A DNA stretch of 12,533 nucleotides from positions 1-12,533 of the forward strand of contig JAZRIF010000029.1 in assembly GCA_045645165.1 (NCBI GenBank). Reading direction: 5' to 3'. The position numbers were made by a program, and so were the translations under genes. The stretch comes from CAMEON01 sp045645165 (GTDB lineage: Bacteria; Bacillota; Clostridia; Oscillospirales; CAG-272). A model generated the notes under the pieces. It was not told the origin of the DNA, did no database searches, and worked only from the letters and a program-made list of their open reading frames with translations. Below, piece by piece: positions 6,138 through 12,533 of the stretch. Position 1 is the stretch's first letter. Each line of letters opens with the position of its first letter.

Positions 6138-9100
6138 ATGAAGAAATTTCTCGCGTTTTTGTTCATTTGCCTGTTGCTCGGAGGACTGGTATGGTTCGTA
6201 TTCCGAAGCGATCTGATCGAGCTGCCCTTCGGTCAGGAAGAAGAAACCAGACGGCCTCGACCTGAGAAGAAGACCGAGGCGGTCGAGACTACCATGGAGC
6301 CCGAGACTACCGTGGAGCCCGAGACTACCGTGGAGCCTGAAATCACCGTGGAACCCGAAATTACGGTGGATCCCGAAACTACCGTGGAACCCGAAATTAC
6401 GGTGGATCCTGCAACTACCGTGGAACCCGAGACTACTGCGGAGCCGGAAACCGAGACCGAGCCTGTAAAGTATTCCGAAGGTTTGGAATATCGCTCGAAC
6501 AGGAACGGTACCTGTTCCGTCGTCGGCATTGGTACTTGTACCGATTCGGATGTGGTGATCCCGCCCGTGAGCCCCGAGGGGGATACGGTTACGGAGATTG
6601 CTCTTCGCGCGTTTATGAATTGTGAAAATCTGACCTCGGTTTTCATCAGCAACGGAGTGACCCATATCAACAGTGAGGCCTTTTCCGGCTGTAAGAGTCT
6701 GAGTTCTGCCATTATCCCCGACAGTGTGACGGTGATTGACAAATCTGCTTTTGCCGGATGCTCTGCTTTGACCACCGTGACAATGGGCGACAGTGTAACC
6801 AAAATCGGTGAGCGCGCCTTCCGCGATTGTAGCGCTCTGACCTCTCTCGATATTCCCGACAGCGTGACGAGCATCGGCGAGGAGGCCTTCCGAGGCTGTG
6901 ACAATCTGATCGTCATGGACAACGGGGGTGGTTATGTAGATAACTGGGTCGTGACCTACCAGAGCAAGGTGACCGATGTCATTCTGCGGGACGGCACCGT
7001 GGGTATTGCGAACAACGCCTTTGAAAACTGCACATCCATGGTTTCCATTGATATGCCCGACAGCCTGAGATATATAGGCACTGAGGCGTTTGTCGGATGC
7101 TCCAAGCTGACTGCGGTTCATATTCCCTATGGTGTGACCGAAATTGGCTATAGAACCTTCTACGTTTGTCGGGCGCTGACCTCCGCTGTGATCCCCGACA
7201 GTGTCACAAGTATTGCCGACGAGGCGTTCGCAGGGTGTACTGCCCTGACCAATGTGTCCATTCCCGGCAGCGTGACGAGTGTGGGCGAGAAAGCTTTCTC
7301 GAACTGCGAGAATCTGATCGTCAAGGAAAACGGAGTCCACTACGTAGATACATGGGTGGTGGATTGTGACACTACGACCGTTGAAGCAATTTTGCGTGCA
7401 GGCACCGCGGGCATAGCAGATTACGCGTTCGTTGATTGCACCGCCCTGACCTCTGTTGTGATCGGTGACGGCGTCGCTCACATTGGTGAATATGCGTTTA
7501 GAAAGTGCTCGAGCCTGGCCTCCATCGTTCTTCCCAACAGTATGATCGACATTGGCGAGTGGGCATTCGTTTACTGCTCTGCCCTGACCGACATCTACTT
7601 TACCGGCACCGAAGAAGAATGGAACGCCATCCAAAAGGGAAGCAATTGGGATCGGGATACCGGAGAGTATACGGTTCATTATAACTATGCGGATTTGACG
7701 AAATATTCTCAAGGCCTGTTCTTTTCTTCCAACTATGATGGCACCTGCAACGTCGCTGGTATGGGGTCTTGTACCGATACGGAGCTGCGGATTCCTCCGG
7801 TGAGCCCGAAGGGGGATACCGTTACGGGGATTTCCCGTAATGCATTCCAAAATCGTTCCGAGTTGACTTCGGTTGTCATTCCCGACACTGTGACAAGTAT
7901 TGGCAGTTCGGCGTTCATGAACTGCACGGGGTTGACTTCTATCGTTATCCCCGACAGCGTAACCAATCTGGAAGCCTGGGTGTTCAGCGAATGTACCGGC
8001 CTTACGTCGGCTGTCATTGGCAACGGCTTGACCAGTATTCCCAGTGCTACCTTTAAGGGCTGTTCCAACCTGGCATCTGTCACCATTGGAAATCGCGTGG
8101 AAAGTATCGAATGGTCTGCATTCAGCGATTGCACCGCATTGACCTCGGTGGATCTGCCGGATAGCCTGACGACCATTGCCATTAATGCCTTCCTGCGCTG
8201 TACCGGTCTGACCTCGGTTGTCATCCCCGACAGTGTGACTATCCTGAAAGACAATGCGTTCCATAGCTGCACCGGCTTGACCTCTGTCACCATTGGAAGC
8301 GGTGTGACCAGCATTGAATCCAATGCGTTCTATGGCTGTACCGGTCTGACTTCTTTTGAGATTCCGGACAACGTAACCGATTTTGATTGGAGCGCCCTCA
8401 CCGGTTGCGAGAATCTGACCTCGCTCACCATTGGCGACGGCGTGACCGCCATCGCTGACAATGCTCTGAAGGGCTATAGCAACTTGGCTTCGGTTCAGAT
8501 CGGTAGCGGTGTAACAAGCATCGGTAATTCGGCGTTCTACGGTTGTACAGGTTTGATTGCACTGGATATTCCCGACAATGTGACAAGCATTGGCAACTGG
8601 GCGTTCCACGATTGCGCGAGCTTAACCTCTGTAAATATTCCTTATGGTGTAACGGATATCGGTTGGGCTGTGTTCTACGGATGTACCGGCTTGACCTCCA
8701 TCAACATTCCTGACAGTGTAACGAGTATTGGTAAAGAGGCATTCTACGGTTGCACGGGCTTGGCTTCTGTTGTCCTCCCCGACAGTGTGACGAGCATCGA
8801 CACTCGCGCTTTTTACAAATGCTCCGGCTTGATCTCTGCCAACATTCCCAACGGCATGACGGGTATCGGCAATGAACTGTTCTCCGGCTGTACCGGCTTG
8901 GCCTCCGTTGTGATTCCTGACAGTGTGACGAGCATTGGCTATAATGCATTCAAGAGTTGTACTGGCTTGACCGATGTTTACTATTCCGGTAGCGAAGCGG
9001 AGTGGAAGAGTATTTCAAGACAGAATGGAAACTCTGTGCTTAACTCGGCCACCATCCACTACAACTACGGAAAGATCCAGTATTCCGAAGGCCTGACCTT

Positions 9101-11195
9101 CGTCTCCAACGGCGACGGCACCTGCTACGTCAGCGGCATCGGTAGTTGTACCGACACGGAATTGCTGATTCCTCCGGTGAGCCCGGCGGGGGATAGAGTG
9201 ACACGTATTGGCAGTTTGGCGTTCATAAACTGCACGGGGCTGACTTCTATCGTCATCCCCGACAGCGTGACGAGCATTGGAGAACATGCGTTCGGAGATT
9301 GCTATGGCCTCACGAGCATCACCATCGGTGACAGCGTGACGAGCATCGGGGATTGTGCGTTCTACATTTGCCGCAGACTCACGAACATCACCATCGGAGA
9401 CAGCGTGACGAGCATTGGCGATGGTGCGTTCTTCCGTTGCGACGCCCTTGAGAGTATTACTATCCCCGACGGTGTGACGAGCATTGGCAATGAGGCGTTC
9501 TCCGATTGCTCCGGCTTGACCTCCATCGAGATTCCCGACAGCGTGACGAGCATTGGAGAACATGCGTTCGGAGATTGCTATCGCCTCACGAGCATCACTG
9601 TTCAGAATGGAAATTCCGTATACCACAGTGCTGGAAATTGCTTGATTGAAACGGCAAGTAAAGTTTTGATTCGGGGAGGCAATACCAGCGCAATTCCTAC
9701 CGATGGAAGCGTGACGAGCATCGGAGTTGGGGCGTTCAGTGGGTGCGACGGCTTCACGAGCATCACCATCCCCGACAGTGTGACGAGCATCGGAGATGAG
9801 GCGTTCCGTGGGTGCTACGGCCTCACGAGCATCACCATCCCCGACGGCGTGACGAGCATTGGAAGTGATGCGTTCGGATATTGCTCTGGCCTCACGAGCA
9901 TCACTATCCCCGACAGTATGACGAGCATTGGAGGTGGTGCGTTCCTCTTTTGCAAAGGCCTCAACGATGTTTACTACTCCGGCACCAACGAGCAATGGCA
10001 GTCTATCACGATTGATAGCGGCAACGCTCCCTTGTTTTCCGCCACCATCCACTACAACTACGGAAAGATCCGGTATTCCGAAGGCCTGACCTTCGTCTCC
10101 AACGGCGACGGCACCTGCTACGTCAGCGGCATCGGTAGTTGTACCGACACGGAATTGCTGATTCCTCCCATGAGTCCGGAGGGGGACAAGGTGACTGCCA
10201 TTGGCTATGAGGCATTCTACGGTTGCACAAATTTGATAGCTGTCGTTCTTCCTGATGGAGTGAACCGTATTCGAGACTATTCGTTTCGGGGTTGTACACA
10301 ATTGATATCAGTGGATATGCCGAATAGTGTAACGAGCATTGGCGAAGCTGCATTTTACGAATGCACGAAGTTAGTCTCTGTGATGATCCCGGACAGTGTG
10401 ACAAGCATCGACGAATTCGCTTTTGGTTTTTGTTCTCGTTTGGAATCCATAACCATTGGCAACGGCATGACGAGCATTGGCTTCCGTGCTTTCGTTGAGT
10501 GTGATAGCTTGATTGCTATCACCATTCCGGACAGCGTGACGAGTCTTAGTGGAGAGGTGTTTTCCGGTTGCGAGAGTCTCACCTCGGTTGTTATTGGTAG
10601 CGGTGTGACAAAAGTTTACTATTCCCTGTTTAACTATTGCGAAAACTTGGCAGAAATCGTTGTTGCAAAAGGAAATACCAAGTACCATAGTACTGACAAT
10701 TGTGTGATTGAAACAGCGAGCAAAACATTAGTAATTGGATGCAAAAACAGCATCATCCCGGACGATGGAAGTGTAACTTCTTTAGGTGAATATTCGTTTG
10801 CTAAATCTGGATTAAGGTCCATTACCATTCCTGATAGCGTTACAAGTATTGGTGATTGGGCGTTTTATGATTGTGGGAAATTGTCTTCTGTTTCTGTTGG
10901 GAAAAACGTAACGAGTATTGGTTTTTCTGCATTCTATGATAGCTTCTTAAATTCTATAATTATTCCCGACGGTGTATCGCTCATCGATGGTTCTGTTTTT
11001 GCCGATTGCGGTGCCCTTAAATATGTGGTTATTCCTGATACCGTGACGAGTATCGAGAATTTTGCATTTCATGATTGCTATAGCTTGACTGACGTCTACT
11101 TCACCGGCACGAACGCAAAATGGCAGGCGATCGCGATCGGATCCAATAATTCCGAACTCACCTCCGCCACCATCCACTACAACTACATCCCCTAA
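6138..11195 (+). CDS. giant BspA-like leucine-rich-repeat surface protein
   Basis: This is a 1685-residue cell-surface protein of the BspA/TpLRR (LRR_5) class. Known members bind host proteins or other cells, but the ligand here cannot be read from sequence. MKKFLAFLF starts a membrane segment (about 4-22) with no clear cleavage site, suggesting an N-terminal signal anchor. A Glu/Pro/Thr stalk follows (50-109, ten six-residue repeats). From about residue 111 four modules each open with a YSEGL-type segment ending in an IPPVSPEGD-type motif (from residues 111, 522, 981 and 1312) and close with a YxxG-W-HYNY segment. Between them lie about 52 LRR units, mostly 23 residues, consensus LTSIxIPDSVTSIGxxAFxxC. 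Module 1 has two longer inserts (near 257-293 and 393-429). No LPXTG, dockerin or C-terminal anchor is seen. ATG 6138 follows GGAGGA at 6128-6133; the in-frame TTG at 6126 lies upstream of that site. Long minus-strand ORFs here are shadows of the repeats. Confidence 0.95.
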   Translation: MKKFLAFLFICLLLGGLVWFVFRSDLIELPFGQEEETRRPRPEKKTEAVETTMEPETTVEPETTVEPEITVEPEITVDPETTVEPEITVDPATTVEPETTAEPETETEPVKYSEGLEYRSNRNGTCSVVGIGTCTDSDVVIPPVSPEGDTVTEIALRAFMNCENLTSVFISNGVTHINSEAFSGCKSLSSAIIPDSVTVIDKSAFAGCSALTTVTMGDSVTKIGERAFRDCSALTSLDIPDSVTSIGEEAFRGCDNLIVMDNGGGYVDNWVVTYQSKVTDVILRDGTVGIANNAFENCTSMVSIDMPDSLRYIGTEAFVGCSKLTAVHIPYGVTEIGYRTFYVCRALTSAVIPDSVTSIADEAFAGCTALTNVSIPGSVTSVGEKAFSNCENLIVKENGVHYVDTWVVDCDTTTVEAILRAGTAGIADYAFVDCTALTSVVIGDGVAHIGEYAFRKCSSLASIVLPNSMIDIGEWAFVYCSALTDIYFTGTEEEWNAIQKGSNWDRDTGEYTVHYNYADLTKYSQGLFFSSNYDGTCNVAGMGSCTDTELRIPPVSPKGDTVTGISRNAFQNRSELTSVVIPDTVTSIGSSAFMNCTGLTSIVIPDSVTNLEAWVFSECTGLTSAVIGNGLTSIPSATFKGCSNLASVTIGNRVESIEWSAFSDCTALTSVDLPDSLTTIAINAFLRCTGLTSVVIPDSVTILKDNAFHSCTGLTSVTIGSGVTSIESNAFYGCTGLTSFEIPDNVTDFDWSALTGCENLTSLTIGDGVTAIADNALKGYSNLASVQIGSGVTSIGNSAFYGCTGLIALDIPDNVTSIGNWAFHDCASLTSVNIPYGVTDIGWAVFYGCTGLTSINIPDSVTSIGKEAFYGCTGLASVVLPDSVTSIDTRAFYKCSGLISANIPNGMTGIGNELFSGCTGLASVVIPDSVTSIGYNAFKSCTGLTDVYYSGSEAEWKSISRQNGNSVLNSATIHYNYGKIQYSEGLTFVSNGDGTCYVSGIGSCTDTELLIPPVSPAGDRVTRIGSLAFINCTGLTSIVIPDSVTSIGEHAFGDCYGLTSITIGDSVTSIGDCAFYICRRLTNITIGDSVTSIGDGAFFRCDALESITIPDGVTSIGNEAFSDCSGLTSIEIPDSVTSIGEHAFGDCYRLTSITVQNGNSVYHSAGNCLIETASKVLIRGGNTSAIPTDGSVTSIGVGAFSGCDGFTSITIPDSVTSIGDEAFRGCYGLTSITIPDGVTSIGSDAFGYCSGLTSITIPDSMTSIGGGAFLFCKGLNDVYYSGTNEQWQSITIDSGNAPLFSATIHYNYGKIRYSEGLTFVSNGDGTCYVSGIGSCTDTELLIPPMSPEGDKVTAIGYEAFYGCTNLIAVVLPDGVNRIRDYSFRGCTQLISVDMPNSVTSIGEAAFYECTKLVSVMIPDSVTSIDEFAFGFCSRLESITIGNGMTSIGFRAFVECDSLIAITIPDSVTSLSGEVFSGCESLTSVVIGSGVTKVYYSLFNYCENLAEIVVAKGNTKYHSTDNCVIETASKTLVIGCKNSIIPDDGSVTSLGEYSFAKSGLRSITIPDSVTSIGDWAFYDCGKLSSVSVGKNVTSIGFSAFYDSFLNSIIIPDGVSLIDGSVFADCGALKYVVIPDTVTSIENFAFHDCYSLTDVYFTGTNAKWQAIAIGSNNSELTSATIHYNYIP
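6285..6464 (+). repeat. ten 18-bp tandem repeats encoding an ETTVEP stalk
   Basis: Ten consecutive 18-base units encode variants of ETTVEP (ETTMEP, ETTVEP twice, EITVEP, EITVDP, ETTVEP, EITVDP, ATTVEP, ETTAEP, ETETEP). The units are in frame and imperfect. They form an extended acidic, proline-rich spacer between the membrane anchor and the LRR region. Copy number could vary by slippage without breaking the frame. Confidence 0.9.
9048..9175 (+). repeat. 128-bp direct repeat, copy 1 (module junction)
   Basis: This copy matches 10041-10168 at 127 of 128 positions by eye; the only difference is A at 9079 against G at 10072. It spans the close of module 2 and the opening of module 3. The copies are 993 bases (331 codons) apart. 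Confidence 0.93.
9258..9322 (+). repeat. 65-bp direct repeat inside module 3, copy 1
   Basis: It is identical to 9534-9598 except at 9306 (G against C at 9582), which changes Gly to Arg. It encodes PDSVTSIGEHAFGDCY and the residues just after. The offset of 276 bases equals exactly four 23-residue LRR units. Confidence 0.9.
9534..9598 (+). repeat. 65-bp direct repeat inside module 3, copy 2
   Basis: Second copy of the segment at 9258-9322, four LRR units further on, with one base difference. Confidence 0.9.
10041..10168 (+). repeat. 128-bp direct repeat, copy 2 (module junction)
   Basis: Second copy of 9048-9175. It spans the close of module 3 and the opening of module 4. Similarity stops abruptly after ATTCCTCC. 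Confidence 0.93.
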
Positions 11196-11200
11196 CCCCC

Positions 11201-11228
11201 AAGGAGCGGCTCACGCCGCTCCTTTTTT
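11201..11228 (+). terminator. intrinsic terminator of the LRR gene
   Basis: AAGGAGCGGC (11201-11210) pairs perfectly with GCCGCTCCTT (11215-11224) around the loop TCAC, and a run of six T begins at 11223. It lies six bases after the stop codon. Confidence 0.92.
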
Positions 11229-11260
11229 GCGCCGTTCTGCGAAAAATATCCTCAAACCTC

Positions 11261-11289
11261 TTGCAATTTTCCGTAAAATGGGTTATAAT
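11261..11289 (+). promoter_or_regulatory. gpmI: SigA-type promoter of the phosphoglycerate mutase gene
   Basis: TTGCAA (11261-11266), a 17-base spacer and TATAAT (11284-11289). The expected start is near 11296, giving a leader of about 37 bases with GAAAGGA at 11317-11323 as ribosome binding site. The -35 overlaps the word AAACCTCTT, shared with the promoter at 4885-4913. Confidence 0.78.
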
Positions 11290-11332
11290 ATAAAGGATTG
11301 TGATTCATTCCACCAAGAAAGGAATTTTTGTT

Positions 11333-12533
11333 ATGAATAAGCTCAACAACCTCGCAAATTTTGACGGCGTGAAGGGCCCCGTCCTCACCATTGTCATGGA
11401 TGGCGTGGGCATCGCCCCCGACACCGCAGGCAACGCCGTTTCCCTTGCCTACACTCCTACCCTTGACCGCATCATGAAGGAGTACCCCATGGTCTCCCTC
11501 AAGGCTCACGGCACCGCCGTTGGTCTGCCCTCTGACGACGATATGGGTAACTCCGAGGTCGGTCACAACGCCCTCGGCGCAGGTCAGGTCTTCGCGCAGG
11601 GCGCCAAGCTGGTCACCCAGTCCATCGAGTCGGGCAAGATGTTCGCCTCCGAGACTTGGCAGACCCTCATCGGCGGCGTGAAGGAGAACAACTCCACCCT
11701 CCATTTCCTGGGTCTCTTCTCCGACGGTAACGTCCACTCCCACATCGACCACCTCAAGGCCATGCTGGTGCAGGCCAAGGCCGAGGGCGTGAACCGCGTC
11801 CGCATCCACATCCTCATCGACGGCCGCGACGTGGGCGAGACCTCCGCTCTGGAGTACATCAACCCCTTCGAGGCCTTCATCGCCGATCTGCGTGACGAGT
11901 CCTTCGACATCGCCATTGCATCCGGCGGCGGCCGTATGAAGGTGACTATGGACAGATACGAGGCCGATTGGTCCATGGTAGAGCGCGGCTGGAAGACCCA
12001 CGTGCTGGGCGAGGGCCGTCAGTTCACTTCTGCCGCCGAGGCCGTGGAGACCTACCGCGCCGAGCTGGGCGTCATCGACCAGGATCTGCCTCCCTTCGTC
12101 ATCGCCAAGGACGGCGAGCCCGTTGGTACCATCAATGATGGCGACTCCGTGATCTTCTACAACTTCCGCGGCGACCGCGCCATCGAGATCTCCAAGACCT
12201 TTGACGCCGCCGAGGGCGAGTTCGACAAGTTCGACCGTGTCCGCGTTCCCAACGTGCTGTACGCCGGTATGCTGGAGTACGACGGCGACCTCCACATTCC
12301 TCACCGCTACCTGGTCAATCCCCCCGAGATTACCAATACCATGGGTGAGTTCCTGGCGAACACCGGTGTTAAGCAGTACGCCATCTCCGAGACCCAGAAG
12401 TACGGTCACGTTACCTATTTCTGGAACGGCAACAAGTCGGGCAAGTTCTCCGACGAGCTGGAGACCTACGTGGAGGTTCTCTCCGACGTGGTGCCCTTCG
12501 AGCAGAGACCCTGGATGAAGTGCGCCGAGATCA
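11333..12533 (+). CDS. gpmI: 2,3-bisphosphoglycerate-independent phosphoglycerate mutase (partial, 3' end outside window)
   Basis: This enzyme interconverts 3- and 2-phosphoglycerate in glycolysis and gluconeogenesis in the cytosol, through a phosphoserine intermediate and two metal ions. The frame stays open to the window end, giving the first 400 residues of roughly 500-550 expected. Visible sites are Asp23 (metal) in VMDGVG, nucleophile Ser74 in GNSEVGH, substrate-binding GNVHSHIDHL (132-141) and DGRD (163-166), GGGRMKVTMDRYEADW (198-213), NFRGDR (277-282) and KYGHVTYFWNGN (356-367, His359 a likely metal ligand). The remaining C-terminal ligands would lie beyond the window. The wording NSEVGHNALGAG, GGGRM-VTMDRYE-DW and HVT-FWNGN is that of the plant/trypanosomatid iPGM class rather than the Bacillus type (GNSEVGHLNIGAGR). 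ATG 11333 follows GAAAGGA by nine bases. It appears to start its own transcription unit. Confidence 0.96.
   Translation, partial: MNKLNNLANFDGVKGPVLTIVMDGVGIAPDTAGNAVSLAYTPTLDRIMKEYPMVSLKAHGTAVGLPSDDDMGNSEVGHNALGAGQVFAQGAKLVTQSIESGKMFASETWQTLIGGVKENNSTLHFLGLFSDGNVHSHIDHLKAMLVQAKAEGVNRVRIHILIDGRDVGETSALEYINPFEAFIADLRDESFDIAIASGGGRMKVTMDRYEADWSMVERGWKTHVLGEGRQFTSAAEAVETYRAELGVIDQDLPPFVIAKDGEPVGTINDGDSVIFYNFRGDRAIEISKTFDAAEGEFDKFDRVRVPNVLYAGMLEYDGDLHIPHRYLVNPPEITNTMGEFLANTGVKQYAISETQKYGHVTYFWNGNKSGKFSDELETYVEVLSDVVPFEQRPWMKCAEI

Larger units (their letters stand above)
6597..11100 (+). repeat. array of about 52 BspA-type LRR units (69-bp period)
   Basis: My count by the AFxxC core is 13, 17, 10 and 12 units in modules 1 to 4. 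The period is usually 69 bases (23 residues). In module 3 the phrase GTGACGAGCAT recurs almost unchanged from unit to unit, while units in modules 1, 2 and 4 have drifted more in codon use. Confidence 0.85.

Noticed and set aside
6105..8609. 834-residue minus-strand open frame
   Set aside because: It is the antisense of the LRR repeats; its own 23-residue pattern simply mirrors the repeat period, and it has no separate ribosome binding site or known domain.
9015..10301. 428-residue minus-strand open frame
   Set aside because: Same reason: antisense of homogeneous LRR repeats.
6597..11100. Regular repeats as a CRISPR array
   Set aside because: The repeats are in frame, translate to a known LRR consensus, lack unique spacers of constant size, and show no cas genes nearby.
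11252..12409. 385-residue minus-strand open frame
   Set aside because: It is antisense to the iPGM gene, whose catalytic motifs are unmistakable, and it runs over that gene's promoter.

Overview
The window looks like chromosome from a spore-forming, low-to-mid GC Firmicute, most likely a gut Clostridia of the Oscillospiraceae/Ruminococcaceae type. This rests on an adjacent gpr-spoIIP pair (synteny known from Bacilli and Clostridia), strong GGAGG-type ribosome binding sites, SigA-like promoters with 17-base spacers, and compact hairpin-plus-T-run terminators. The genus assignment is inference. No tRNA, rRNA, CRISPR array, insertion sequence or prophage gene was seen.

Layout. (1) 164-2224, minus: a family 5 solute-binding lipoprotein of a peptide-type ABC importer, with its own promoter and probable terminator. 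(2) 2512-3405, plus: the germination protease Gpr, ending in a terminator that overlaps its stop codon. (3) 3473-4837, plus: a SpoIIP-like membrane protein in which two conserved histidines of the amidase site are replaced. (4) 4961-5962, plus: a helix-turn-helix plus S24 (LexA/CI-type) self-cleaving repressor, behind a strong promoter overlapped by repeated TTTCGGA/TCCGAAA sites. (5) 6138-11195, plus: a 1685-residue BspA-like leucine-rich-repeat surface protein with a signal anchor, a ten-unit 18-bp stalk repeat, about 52 LRR units and four modules with the same opening and closing segments. (6) 11333 to the window end, plus: phosphoglycerate mutase of the plant/trypanosomatid-like iPGM type, truncated by the window.

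How the genes relate. Gpr and SpoIIP are both sporulation proteins: degradation of small acid-soluble spore proteins at germination, and peptidoglycan remodelling during engulfment. The other genes appear to be separate transcription units, each with its own promoter and mostly its own terminator, so no multi-gene operon is evident. I found no convincing new multi-gene system. The points most worth a second look are the eroded SpoIIP active site, the operator-like repeats before the S24 repressor, the modular and recently duplicated LRR protein, nested inverted repeats around the LRR promoter, and a 9-base word at the same offset in two promoters.
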